Assembly: GCA_009809945.1 (NCBI GenBank)
Contig: WTPW01000714.1
Location: 1-64,000 of the forward strand
Source: Gigaspora margarita
Taxonomy: Eukaryota; Glomeromycota; Glomeromycetes; Diversisporales; Gigasporaceae
Length of the DNA stretch: 64,000 bases
Reading direction: 5' to 3'
This document shows, one piece after another, positions 34,150 through 46,197 of this stretch (its first letter is position 1; the number at the start of each line of letters is the position of its first letter). The notes under the pieces are model-generated. The model did no database searches and was not told the DNA's origin. It saw nothing but the letters and a program-made list of their open reading frames with translations. The position numbers and the translations under genes are program-made.

Positions 34150-34908
34150 TTTTTTTTTTAAATTATGTTATATAGCTTTTTTATAATTATTTTGTTTCAT
34201 ACAAAACCAATAATTATAAAATGCAGTATTTTTTTTAATACTGTATATAAGTTTTGTAAACAAATTTGTTTATATTAATATTATTAATTAATTTTAATTT
34301 ATAATATATACAATTATAGCAATATTTAGTCTGTTTTTTAGTAGTAAGTGTTAGTAAAAAATAATTAAAAAATCAATTAAACAATTTTAATTTATATAAA
34401 AATTATATTTAAAAAAAATTTTAGGCATTTCTAGTTAGAGATATGTAGCTTATACATTTCTGGCCAAAAACTATATCTGATTATACAATTTTAATTATGG
34501 TTAAGACCATATAGCATTGGAGCAAAGGTGATTGTTATAGGTAAGACCACCTTTTTAATATTTTTATTAGTACCTTGAAATAGGTTTAGATAGCTGTTTT
34601 TTGTATTTTTAATATTTTTTACTTGTTTGCTTTTGTTGTTTTTGTTTGTAGAACTGATTTATAATAATTATATTTTGTGCAACTTTTGTACTATATAAAA
34701 ATAGCAGGAACAATGATATTCTGTGTTTCATATAACATAGCATAATTCACTAAATTACACTTAAGTTACAGAATTTAGTATTGTCATCGCAGAATTGCAC
34801 AGAATTTAAGATTTTGTGCAATATGCACAGAATTTACAAATTTTTTGTAGTGTTACTATTGTATTACTTAAAAAATTTAATAAAAAATTATCATTACATT
34901 ATCATGAT
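34150..34908. other. Intergenic, nothing recognised
   Basis: Low-complexity A/T sequence; short repeats of agaattt-type words near 34740-34840. Confidence 0.5.
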
Positions 34909-36188
34909 TAGAGGTCTAATCCAATAGATGTTATATTCAAATATTTACTGAATGTTTGAATATTTGAATATATAAAATTTTTACTAAATAAATATTCAAA
35001 TATTTAAAAATTTCACTAAATATATTCATTGAATATTCATTGAATATATATATATTAAAAGTAGCAAATTTTGATATTAATAATCAAATATGATTGGCTA
35101 ATTTTTGTAAATGAATTCTAATTAGTTAAAAAAAATATATAACTAGTTTTTTATATATTAAATACCAAATTTTTTGAATATATATAAACTTTAAAATATT
35201 ATAACCTTTATAATTATAAATTAAATAAATATCTACTTCATCAAAATTGTATGGTATCCTTAGCTTTAAATCTACATTCATGTGACTTGTTCACTTTTTT
35301 TAACTATATGATATTAATGGAATAAATTGGAAATAGACTATCATTTAATCTAAAATATGAGCATTTTTAAAAAAATAAATAGAAAATTTTCCCAGTAAGT
35401 TCTGATACTAGTAAATTTTTTTAAAATTTTTAAGTCACATGGTCTAAATTCGATGGTTTGATTGGTCAAAAGTAAAAAACATATACATTTACTTTTTTAC
35501 AATTTTATAATAAAATAGGTAAACTTTAAAAGCCTACTATACCATCAGTTTAACTTTAAATATAAATTTAAACCACAAGTTTTGTTCTTAAAATAAGAAG
35601 AACATATCTTGTGGATTATTTTTATATTTGATAACTTTTTAAAAGAGAAATAGTATTTTTTGTAAACCTATTTTTTATGTAGATTTAAAGCCAAGAGCAT
35701 CATAGCTTTTGATTCAGACAACAAATCTCTTAAAGAGATTTTTGTTAAAATTATTTGTTTTTGAGTTATACAACTTTATATTTTATATGTAAATATTGGA
35801 TTTTTTTGATATTTAGTACTAATTGTCATAGCTAATGCTGAAGTTGGCTGATGCTAAAGCTATGGGGTCTCGATTTGAAACTATAAGCCCTGCTAAAATC
35901 TATATATACTCTATAAATATGAATCTATACCCAAATCTTACCCTAACCCTATAAAACAAAAACAAAAAAAAACATCCAAAAAAAAATTTAAAATTTTATA
36001 TCAAAATAGGTCATAGCTTTAGCATCAGCCAACTTTAGCATTAGCCATGATATTAATTATTTAATATTCAATGAATATTCAGTAAATATTCATTAAATAT
36101 TCGAAATTTTTGAATAAATATTTGAATATTAAAAAGATTGGTCAAATGAATATTTGAAACCTTATTTTTTGAACAAGTAAGACCTCTA
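34909..36188. mobile_element. Non-autonomous hAT-like element, 1,280 bp
   Basis: The ends TAGAGGTCTAATCC and (other strand) TAGAGGTCTTACTTG are flanked by atcatgat and attatgat, an 8-bp duplication with one mismatch. Subterminal tattcaaatatt units are numerous. A different MITE (35826-36050) is nested in the right half. No transposase is encoded. Confidence 0.85.
35826..36050. mobile_element. MITE, ~225 bp, CATAGCTAATGCTGAAGTTG ends (nested)
   Basis: The ends TCATAGCTAATGCTGAAGTT and (other strand) TCATGGCTAATGCTAAAGTT continue through ggctgatgctaaagctatg. The centre carries taccctaaccctataa. It is inserted in the hAT-like element; related sequence occurs near 46212-46500 and 54000-54175. 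Confidence 0.88.
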
Positions 36189-36649
36189 ATTATGATATGA
36201 TTAATTATTTTAAGAATTAATAATTAGTATTTGTAGTCGATTTTGGATTAGTCAATTTTATTGACTTAGCTGGCTTAGTCAATTGATTTTCAAAAATTGA
36301 CTTAGTTAATTTTATATTAAATTATATTAAATATTATAGTAACTTTTTAAATTTAGATCAGACCAATTCAGTGATTTAGGTTACTCCTCTTTAGTAAAAA
36401 AAAATTGTTATATATAGAAATTATAGAATTACAAAAAATCTTAAAAATAAAAATTGTATGATAGTAAGATCTAAAAAGAAAGTTATAAATATAAATTACA
36501 AGCAAGATTGAGAACAAATATAAGAAAATTTCTGATAGCTTCTAAAAGCACAATTAGGATAATTCACTTTAACTTAGCTAGCTAAGCTAATTTTTTAAAT
36601 ATTGATTTAGTTAAGTTAATAAACCATGATTGAACTACAAACACTATTA

Positions 36650-38080
36650 ATAATCATGTCTAAACAAAATAAAATTAATAGTATTACAATAGAAACTTAG
36701 ATCAAAGAACATCCAAATACTTTTATATTGATGATAATCTTTTAGTATATGAATATTGCAATAATATTATAGAGTAAAAAATCAAAGTTAATAATTGATA
36801 AGCATTGCAATAGTAAACAATATAAATCAAATAAAATCAATTATAAAACTCAAAAAAATGATAAAAAGCAAATATTTATTTGTAATAGTTTAAATGCATC
36901 AAAAATAAGAAGTTAAGTTATTGAGAATTTAATTCAAGTATTTGCAATTGCTAATATTTCTTTTGAAAAAATAAACTACTTATTTTTAAAGAATATCTTA
37001 AACAAGGTGGTTCTATACCTTAAGTTGCAACATTATACCAAAATTTATTTATTTTGTATTTTAAAAACATTAAAATGATCTTAAATTACTTTTAGTAACA
37101 AGCCTGTTGCTATTATTATAAATGAAACAACTGATAGTTGTGCTCAAAGTATTGTTAATACTCTTCTTATATTTCATACTTCTACAAAACTAGTTTCTGT
37201 AGATTTTCTTGAATATATTAATAATACTACAATAGGTCAAACTTTAATTAAAGTTCTCTCTTATTATAATATTTTTTTGATATTTTTTATCTTTTTTTAT
37301 CAGATTTAGCTAAATATATAAAAAAGTATTATAGAAAAGTATTGGCGCTATTAATACCACAACTTATTCATGTACCTTGTTGCACATATATGGAGTCAGT
37401 AGAAAAGAAACACATTTATTAGATAAATTTGTTCCTTTTCTACTGATTTACTCCTATATTTTTAATTTAATTGAATATAATTTTTTTATTTTTTTTTTGT
37501 TTTATTTATTTTATAATTAATATTTAAATTTATTATAGTAAAATATAAAAAACTTTTGCAGTTTTTTTATTTTAACAGCTTTTATTGCCAAAACAAAAAA
37601 TATGTTTGTTATAGAAATCACTAGGACAAAAAAGTTGTTATTTGGTTCATTTAAAAATGCATAAAATTATGAACTCATATAAAATTCTACTTTCAAATGC
37701 AACCCACTAGAATTTTTAGTAATGATTTTCTATTCAAAAACCTATATTGAGTATTAGCTCAAATTTTTTTCTTACAAATTAGCAACAGATAAAAATAAAA
37801 ATTTATTAAAAATTAATTCATATTTGCAAAATACCAAGACAATTATAGTTTTATTTCTATTTTTGCAAAAGAATTTGTTCAATATTTGGATTTTTTCAAC
37901 AACAAAATCAGGTTGTTTTTCTATTTGTAGAAGGTTGACTAGAACAGCCAATTGCATATTTTGAGACAAATTTGAATGCACAACATTTTGAATTAGAATT
38001 AAACAAATTTAATTCTTAAGACTTCTATCAAATTTTTCATAATGCTTTTCAAATTATATTTCAAAATTTTTGGATCATAT
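36650..38080 (+). mobile_element. hAT transposase remnant with BED-type zinc finger
   Basis: On the plus strand a decayed N-terminal region near 36655-36860 keeps KEHPNTFIL, then a Cys...HCNSKQYKSNK pattern of a BED zinc finger that is missing part of its cysteine pair. It is followed near 37090-37250 by VAIIINETTDSCAQSIVNTL and LVSVDFLEYINNTTIGQTLI, which match the D-containing segment of hAT transposases (compare VDKTTDVKG in the 18.9-kb copy). Stops are frequent, and downstream similarity fades by about 38 kb. No matching terminal repeats were found. Confidence 0.72.
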
Positions 38081-38345
38081 TAGAGGTTTTACTTATTCAA
38101 AAAATAAGTTTTCAAATATTTATTTGTTCAATTTTTCTAATATTCAAATATTTTTTCAAAATTTTGAATAAATATTCGAATATTTACTAAATATTTATTA
38201 AATATTAAATATATAGATAAAATGACAAAAAAATATTCAATATTTATATATAAAATATAAAGTATCATAACTCAAAAACAAATAATTTTAACAATCTCTC
38301 TTTAACAGATTTGTTATCTTTATTCCAAGCTACAATTTTGTTAAA
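38081..38345. mobile_element. End fragment of the TAGAGGTC hAT-like family
   Basis: It begins TAGAGGTTTTACTTATTCAA and matches the reverse complement of the right half of 34909-36188, including atttgttatct and caaaaacaaataattttaac. The partner end is absent. Confidence 0.75.
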
Positions 38346-38744
38346 GCAGATATTTATTATTTGATAATCTGCGAGTCAACTGGATAAAATGATCTGCAAT
38401 CATTAAGTAAATATGACAGAATTTAATTAATGAAAATCCTAATTTGTAAATATACAGATTTTTTATATGTATTACATAGACATAGCAATATTTACAAAAA
38501 TTTACTCCCATTATATTGTAGTAAAGATTTGGACTTCACTATAACAAGAGTAAGTTGTAATTTTTTAAACTACCTACCCACTAGTTAAGAATCAATCTAC
38601 TCACTACTCAAGAATCACTACACAACTCACCTGCTATTCACAAACAACTACTTAACCCACTTGCTAATCAAAAACTACTACTTAATCCACCTATGTATTA
38701 ATCAAGAGCCTCAATTTAATCTTTCACTTGCCAATTAAGTGCCA
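38346..38744. other. Intergenic; weak pogo-like tip
   Basis: ttactcccattatattgtag and acttcactataacaagagta near 38503-38565 resemble the 9359-9542 MITE ends but are too diverged to call. The rest is actacttaacccacttgc-type short repeats. Confidence 0.4.
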
Positions 38745-38862
38745 ACTACTAGAAACTGGACTTGAGTCAACTCGTAGCTAAAAAACATAGTCTTGACTCG
38801 AGTTAATTCGTTAAAACTATGTTTTTTAGGCTACATGCTAACTCGAGTCCAGTCTCTACCAA
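38745..38862. mobile_element. Short foldback element, ~118 bp
   Basis: The two halves pair over about 50 bp each: agaaactggacttgagtc with gactcgagtccagtctct-type complement, and gctaaaaaacatagt with actatgttttttaggc. A compact MITE or solo hairpin. Confidence 0.85.
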
Positions 38863-39300
38863 CTGCTTAATTTTAAAAATAACCTAATACTATAGTTTAA
38901 TTAACTTGACTTCTATTTAAATTCATAATAATGCTAAATGAATTTAAAATTTATAGAACATACTTTATTTATTATATTTATTTTATACATATACTATATA
39001 TTTTTTAACATGCTTATAATCGATTTTATCTTTATTGTTAATAAAAATACCAATTTTAATTATTTAATAAATTAAAAAATAAGCTTATAAATAGTTATTT
39101 AATACATAATTCTATTTAAATTTTTAATAGCATCGCATTGATCATTCTATTCATCCTATAATTAAAATTAGCCATTATTAGATAGAGTTAAAGCAACAAC
39201 CCATACTATTAGGAACTTCAACATAATTAATGCATTGATTGGGTTAACTTGCTAAAATATATATATATAATATACTAAACTAACAGTTTGAATTCAATTT
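38863..39300. other. Intergenic, nothing recognised
   Basis: A+T-rich, no gene or ordered repeat seen. Confidence 0.5.
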
Positions 39301-39309
39301 GAGAAGGTA

Positions 39310-39795
39310 AATATTGTTACTTGCATTTAATATATTGACAGATTTAGAAATTTTTACAATAAATATTACTAACATTATTAAAAATACAAGTGTTATTACG
39401 TGATTTAGAGAGGTTTGAAAGATTCAAAAATCAACTTGTATAAATAGCTTATAGTGTGTCTGATGTTCGAATCGTATCAATTTGATTTGATTATATAATA
39501 AGAAATTTTTGTCTAAATCCTTAACTTGTTTATATAATTCAGTTTTTTTATTTTTCAGATCCATCAAAAAAATATCTATGTATCGGCTAATTCATTAGCA
39601 GTTAATTGGTTTTGAGAATCTGCGTCTAAGCATTTATTCATCAGATCCAAAAGTAATTGAGGAACTTTGCATCTAATTTTAGGTTTGTAACCTAGACAAA
39701 TACATGTTGCTAGATCTTTGTTATGCATAATAGGGATATCCGATAGAAACTTCTGACATAATTATTTCAAAAGAATAAAAATTAGTATTAATATG
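39310..39795 (-). pseudogene. Protein kinase (TKL-like) C-terminal fragment, decayed
   Basis: On the minus strand the C-lobe of a kinase can be read through several stops and shifts. SFEIIMSEVSIGYPYY lies near 39790. KVPQLLLDLMNKCLDADSQN with RPTANELA lies near 39680-39590, the usual end of the kinase domain. A tail reaching YTS..FLNLSNLSKS lies near 39430-39400. This tail type is common in the large tyrosine-kinase-like families of arbuscular mycorrhizal fungi. The N-lobe and catalytic loop are not found beside it. It is a host gene relic, not a functional kinase. Confidence 0.72.
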
Positions 39796-40549
39796 GAATT
39801 AAACAATTAGAAGTATCATAAATCAGCAGAATTAAATCAGAAATAAAGTTCACAAACCAAGGCATAATACTTGTTGTGACTGAAGCTGGAGCTGAAATTA
39901 GGGTCCTCAATTTAAAAATATAAACCTAACCAAAATCTACCTATACTCTTTACTAACCTAATCCTTATTCTAGCCTCGAGAAAATTGCCATGCCAATAGG
40001 AGATTTGTAACAGATTAATCAAAGAAGTTCCAAACGTATTTGCATTTAATATGTTAGAATTAGGTAGAACTGACTTAATCGAGTACAAAGTTAGAATGGG
40101 CAGCAAGGAAATTCTGTCGATGAAAACTTGTAAGATGAAAAAAAAACTATAAAATATAAAATTACAGGAAATATTCAAGACTGCTATGCCAGTAGGATAA
40201 AAACTCGTAAAATAAAAAAAAAAATAGTATAAAATATGGAATTATGGAAAATGTTCAAGCTGGAAAAGATTCAAAAGTCAGTCAGGCATGAAGTGTAGTA
40301 CGCTAAATAGAAGCAGGAAGATAAGACCTAGCAATTAAAAAAAAGTTAATGCACCCCAAAGTTCTCGAAAGTTTCATATTAAAAATAATTAAAATTACTA
40401 GTTTCAGCCACGACAAACCTTTAAATCGTTTCATTTGTATTGAGTATTCTATTAAGCCTGCAAGTGTAAAGATTGGTTATTATTAAATAGAGTTAAAAGC
40501 AACAAATCAATTTTACAAACCCAAAAACTTAAATCCCTATTCACCATTA
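39796..40549. other. Intergenic, weak repeats
   Basis: Two related A-rich blocks (ctataaaatataaaattaca near 40145 and gtataaaatatggaattatg near 40230) suggest a small tandem duplication. A minus frame at 39912-40178 is not convincing. Confidence 0.4.
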
Positions 40550-40812
40550 CACAGTGCTTTTCAAATTATTTATTAGCATTATTGCGCTTTGCAAAAAGAT
40601 GTACCTTTTGCAGATCATAATATCATGTGAAAGCAGAAATTTTATAGATTTTTTGAGTTTTTAAGAATTAAACTGATTTCAAAGAAATATAAATGCAACC
40701 AATTGAAAATATAAAATAACAGACAATCTGGAATCTTAGTGATTCTCAGCCATTATTATTAAAAAAATCAACGGGTCACATCTTTTTGCAAAGCGCTATA
40801 ATCACTTTAGTC
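40550..40812. mobile_element. MITE-like inverted repeat, GCGCTTTGCAAAAAGATGT arms
   Basis: The 19-mer gcgctttgcaaaaagatgt at 40584 pairs with acatctttttgcaaagcgc at 40778. The outer parts (cagtgcttttcaaatt and actttagtcag) are more diverged, so the exact ends are uncertain. Confidence 0.7.
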
Positions 40813-40914
40813 AGCGTATGGATTTGAAAATTGGTACGAATCTGTAGAATTAAAATCAGAATCGTTATTAATTAGCAGTATAAAATTAGAGAATCAAGCT
40901 CATAAACCAAGGTA

Positions 40915-41724
40915 TCCCTTAGATTGTAATATAGGCAAATTTGCCTGCGTATTTTAAAAATTTTAATAAAATTTTAATAAAATTTTAAATATTAATTTTA
41001 GCTATACCTTTTCTAAGTAAAAAATATTCTTTGAGTTTTGTTTTAGTAACTTTGTTATAAAAATTTTTTAAAATTATTAGAAAATTTTAGTATAATCAAA
41101 GTTTAAAGTTCTTGTATTAGTATTTTTACTATTAAAATTTTTCTTTAGATTTTCTTAAATTTTATATGTTCCTATCTATAAAAAAAACTTTTACTTCTAA
41201 TACAAGTCTTGATTTTTACAAATAAATCATTAAAGTTGCAATAATAAAAGTTATTATCCTTTATATAAACTACAATATTGTCTTAAGAACTATAGCTTTA
41301 AAACCAAAACTAAATAAGATTACAGAGAAATTGTGATAAAATTTTTTAAAAAATTTTTTTCTTAAAGATATCTATTTTTAGCTTATATATAACTAAAATT
41401 TTTTTCTTACAATATAAAAACTAATTTTGCAAAAAAGTAATCCTTATTTTCAAATATAATTGTACAAAGTTTTATTTAAGGGCAGTATCATTAATCATCT
41501 AATTATTTTTTATTAGAGGTCTACCCCCCTCCCCCTCTCTTTAATATAGATTTGATTAGGTTTCTATATATAATTTCAACATTTTTTACCCTCCTCCCCC
41601 TCTAAAAAATCACCTGATTTTTGTCACTCCCCTAATTATCTTATTATTTAAAAAAAGTAAATTAGAACAAAAAAAGTGCAAAAATGCAGGCAAATTTGCC
41701 TGTGTCCTACTACAATCTAAGGGA
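40915..41724. mobile_element. TIR element with palindromic CAGGCAAATTTGCCTG tips (copy C)
   Basis: The outer ends TCCCTTAGATTGTAATAT and (other strand) TCCCTTAGATTGTAGTAG are flanked by TA, each followed by aggcaaatttgcct. The body is the reverse complement of copy B. A further MITE (41478-41634) is nested near its right end. It lies immediately beside the kinase relic at 41755. Confidence 0.9.
41478..41634. mobile_element. MITE, ~157 bp, AGGGSMGT..ATTAATCA ends (nested copy)
   Basis: The left end agggcagtatcattaatcat and the right end (other strand) aggggagtgacaaaaatcag bracket cccccctccccctctcttta. The same element is at 49066-49219. It is inserted in the palindromic-tip element. Confidence 0.8.
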
Positions 41725-41754
41725 TAAATGCTTAATCCCATTATATAGTACCTT

Positions 41755-41945
41755 TAACTGGATCGATTATTCTATTCCCACAAGATTATGACAAAAGAAT
41801 ATATGTCAGATTCTTTGGTATATGGATGTCTTCAGGAGCAATTTATGGTAAAATACCATAAATTTTATTTGAATTTGATTTTGATGCAATATTATTTGTT
41901 ATCGAAAGCCCTAAATCTGCGATGTATGCATTTTTTAACTATATG
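41755..41945 (-). pseudogene. Protein kinase (TKL-like) activation-segment fragment, decayed
   Basis: On the minus strand the reading gives YIADLGLSITNNIASK near 41920, with DLG in place of DFG as is common in this family. Then come IYGILP, the APE motif (IAPED), and PYTKESDIYSFVIILWE near 41790, with stops and a frame change between parts. It is a different copy from 39310-39795, because both keep their own SDIYSF/SFEII region. Confidence 0.7.
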
Positions 41946-41949
41946 ATAA

Positions 41950-44785
41950 ATAAAATTTTGAAAATAGATTATCAGAAAATTATATTCAATACATTGTAAC
42001 AGATTTAATCAATCTATCCAATTATTTGTACCATGACATGTAATTTTTTCGCAAAGCAACGTAGTGTTTTAACTTAACCTGCTAATAATATAGTTATTGA
42101 TACCTGATTAGCACACCTTCTAAAGCATATTTCATTTATCTTTCGATACACCGAAACATTTTAAAAATGTTGGTTCTTTAAGACTGATCTTATAACATGC
42201 TAATTAAAAAAATATATATTTGGATTGTTAATTTTAACAATAAATTATGAATAATATAATTAATAATAAGGATTAACTCTCTTATAAATTCTTTACGACA
42301 ATTATTTGATCATGAAGTAATTTAAGCGTGATCTTCTATAACGATAATAGTTGTTTATTCATATGGTTCGTTCCACTTAGCTGTAAGCATAAAGATCAGA
42401 TATGGAGTTAAAAGTAGCAAATTATATTCACAAGTAATGAGCATATACTTATTTATTATTATCTAATATCTTCCTAATAATTATGCGCATCAATCATTTG
42501 ACTTAAATGTTCTAACTTCTGGTATTACTATAAAGTACTATAACAAGACCAGGTCATAAACCATATAGTAGACCCCAGGTTTTGTACATGCTAAGATGTT
42601 ATGTTGTAAAAAAAAAAAATAAAGTATATACATATCAAAAAACCCGTATTCGATTAATATAGATTTTGTGATTTGTGTTCAGGTCTAATTCATAATTTAT
42701 ATTTTGGGGATCTTGTATACGACACTTTATATGCATAATATACTTTTAAAAGCATAAAAGTTAAGAAAACAACTATGGTTTTGTTGTAAGGTAGGTTAAA
42801 AATTAAGTATTATTAAATGCCTCGATTTGATTTATAATCTTATTAATAAAGGGTTTTACATAGTAAATGCCGCATGCTTACAAAGTAAAGATTACCAAAA
42901 AAAGAAAGATAAATAACAATCTTATAATCAAAAGCTTATAGTTTTGTTCTATCATTTGTGCAACTTTAATACCATATTTGTATAAAATTTTGTAACTTTA
43001 CATATAATCTAAAAATTTCAATTCAGCCTTGTCTATATATGATCTCCATCACATTTTAATCCAGTTGACTGGCGGATCATCAATTAATCACAAAATTTGA
43101 AAAAAGTTAATATATAAGTTAAAAATAATGTGAGGCTTAAAGTTTATAGTAAATTCATTATAATTTTTATTATAAACTAACACTCATATATCAATAGATA
43201 TAATATGTTCTATGACTATTAAGAGTATTTGGCAATTTTTCAGACTATCTAGCGAAAATGTTTTGCAAGTATCATAATATTTAGTTATATTTACATCAAT
43301 ATATTATTTTATTGAATTAATTATACTAAAATCACAAACTTAATCAAATCGGCAAAAAAATAATTTAGCAATATTTATCAGTTATCGAGCAAATATAAAT
43401 ATGATAACAATTCTGGCTAATTATCTTTAAAAGCTAATATATTGCAATCAACTTGTGGATCAACTCACAGATCTCCTGTGAGTAACCCGAGTGACACTCA
43501 AATCACTAATGCTAGTACAAAATTAGTTAAATCCAAAATAAAATCTTTCTAATATAGGATTTTTCAGATTTTAGAATATTTAGTATAGTATAGATAAGCT
43601 GATTAGATATAAAATACAATCATACTATACTAATCAACTATAATTCCTAATCTAATCTTAATATATAAAACCAAAGCAGCATGGCACAGATTTTAAGATG
43701 AGTATTTTTACACATCAAATACTTAAATTAATTTAATTATACTAATTGTCTAGTCTTTTAGAATACTGGTAATTAAAAATGTATCAATATATTATATATT
43801 CGACTACTCACTTATATGAAAAAGTAGCACAATTCATTCTTTACAACTATTCTTTAAAAGAGATAAAGTTTTCTATCAAGTTCAGCTTCTTTTCGTCCAA
43901 GCTAGAATGCTTTTTCTGAATTATTCTTAGTCACAAATTCTTGACAATTATCAGAATTCTAAAAAAAGTATTAGTAATTTGACCAATTTTATTTAAACCA
44001 ATATTTTAAATACAAAATGAACTCTATATAACGAATAACTTTGTCTTCCTCAGCTCAAGTTCTTAGCTAATAGTTGAATTAGAATTTTTCTTGACTAGGC
44101 TAATAGTTCATAATTATAAGAATTATCAATTAACTATTTCTTACTAGTGGCTGATCTAATAAATAGTTGTTTCTCTGTCTTAACTCTTTGTTCTTGATCC
44201 AATATGTTAAACAAGATAGAATAGGCTTTTAAAAATTAAATATTAGAAAAGACCTGCTTCAACTGCTATTATTATTTCTGGTTTTGGTAGTTTAAAATCT
44301 GCAATATTAAAATAATATTATAATAAAGCTAAAATGCTATATAAAAGAAAATACTTAGCTAAAAAGCAAACTCCTAGCCAACATGAAACACTATAGTATA
44401 TAGGCCAAATCTAATCATGTTTTCAATTATATCTTTATTATTCTTAATGCTCTTGTACTTATGTTTTTAGTCTTGTTCTGTTTAGATCAACATAGTTAGT
44501 AATTCAGTTGTTTATTATACAATTAATAAACTCCTTGAAAACAGACCTGACCATACATTGCATCATGAAATCTACCTTATAACTAGCCGGGCAACTTGCA
44601 GTTCTTTGACATTGCATGAGGTAAAACCTTTAAAGAGAAGTGAGCTTATATGCTATTGCTGAAATAGTTTAAACTACAGGTTTAGTATTTGTCAAAAATA
44701 CAAGTTGTACAAGTTAGTAGGAACTAAACTAGACCTTGGGGAATAGTTGTTATAAACTTGGTTAGATCTATAAATATTATAGCGG
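41950..44785. other. Long gene desert
   Basis: About 2.8 kb of A+T-rich sequence. The only repeat I can place is 43095-43215 (copy of 21840-21990, with ttataaactaacactcatat). No ORF of note, tRNA or terminal repeats are seen; diverged kinase upstream parts could be hidden here but cannot be shown. Confidence 0.5.
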
Positions 44786-45321
44786 TTAGGAGGCATCTAT
44801 AAATAACGTTATGTACCCCTACATAGTAGCTATTGATCCCCTCTCTACTATATAAAAAAAAATTTAAAAAATCCGTATAGTTATATATAAAATTTTACAA
44901 AAACTTGAATATATTATAATCCAGTAATCCAATTTGGATGATTTTGGTACCATTCGATTCGTCTTTATGAGACGAATCCAATGGTACTAAAATTATTTCA
45001 TTTGGATTACTAGATCACGTTTTATTAACAAAATACTATTGATTTTATAGTAATTTTATAAGAAAACATAATAACCAATAGTATTTCGTTAATAAAATGT
45101 GATCCAGTAATCCAAATCAAATGATTTTGGTACCATTCTAATCCTCTCCGCAAAATGATTTGAATGGTACCAATTCATCCAATTTGGACCACTGGATCAA
45201 GTTTTAGACAAATTTTTATAAAAAAATTGCGTTATATTTTGGGGGACCCACCCTACATATTGGAAAATCGTTATATTTTGGAGGACCCCTCAAGCATAAT
45301 GTTATTTATGGATGCCCTTTA
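44786..45321. mobile_element. MITE, ~536 bp, TTAGGAGGCATCTATAAATA ends
   Basis: The left end ttaggaggcatctataaata and the right end (other strand) taaagggcatccataaataa continue through cgttatg/cattatg. The bulk of the interior is a second, nested element (44917-45200). Confidence 0.85.
44917..45200. mobile_element. Nested hairpin element with GGTACCATTC modules
   Basis: Ends atccagtaatccaatttgga and (other strand) atccagtggtccaaattgga. Between them four variants of tgattttggtaccattc, in alternating orientation, form hairpins within hairpins around acaaaatactattgatttta and its complement. Non-coding. Confidence 0.88.
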
Positions 45322-45896
45322 GGATATTTAAACTTTGTGCAAAGATTTTTAGTAATCTAGAAAAAATTAAAAGTTAGAGTTTTCATGATTCTATAAAGAA
45401 ACACTTTGTATATACTTTTGATTTAAAAAGCTATAGATGTTTTGTTTCACAAATATAGAGTTGTCATAGACAAAACCTTTTACGAGTTGGAATTTTGATA
45501 TAAAAATTGAATGATCGACATTTGATTTACTATATGAATTATATTTGGAACCTCTATAAATAGACATGTTCCTTGACTGTTATCAATTGGCATAAATTTT
45601 AAAACAATGTATAACAATTTTAAATTCAAAGAAATTGTAAAACAATATACAATATTTATTATACAAAAATATTTTTAAAAAATCTAGACGTTATAATTTA
45701 GTTTTTAGCAAATTACTATAAAATTTATATATGATAATTCAACTTTTAGCAAATTTACTTGATTTTAGGGATAGCAAAAACTTCTAAATTTATACAGATT
45801 AGTTACAATCTATATGAAAAATATCTGAAAATCCTGCTATTTATTTTGTAAGTTATTATTAAAAGATTATACTTGCTTTTTAAAATTATAGTCAAA
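45322..45896. other. Intergenic, nothing recognised
   Basis: A+T-rich; no gene or terminal repeats. Confidence 0.5.
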
Positions 45897-46197
45897 CCTC
45901 TATAAATGCAATGTGTACAGACAATATATTAAGGAAGGTATTGTATTTAGAAAGAGCTAATTAAATTGTAGCTTTAAAGATTAGATTATCAAGTTTGTGT
46001 AACTTTTGCTAAAACCTGTTTTAAATACTAATTTGATTGGCTACATGTATTTAAAGAGATAGCATAATATAGAAAATTAGAATATATATTTAGTATTAAT
46101 AATTTCTTATAAACAAAACAAAAATGTGCATTTGAGAAGGTATTGCATTTATGGAGATTGCATTTATAAAGATTGCATTTATGGAGATCTGACTATA
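45897..46197. mobile_element. pogo/mariner-like MITE, ~300 bp, TA target
   Basis: The ends TATAGTCAAACCTCTATAAA and (other strand) TATAGTCAGATCTCCATAAA belong to the same family as 18179-18357. Direct repeats of gcatttatggagat occur near the right end. Confidence 0.88.

Noticed and set aside
39912-40178. 88-codon minus frame
   Set aside because: No motif, starts and ends in simple A+T sequence; probably chance near the kinase relic.
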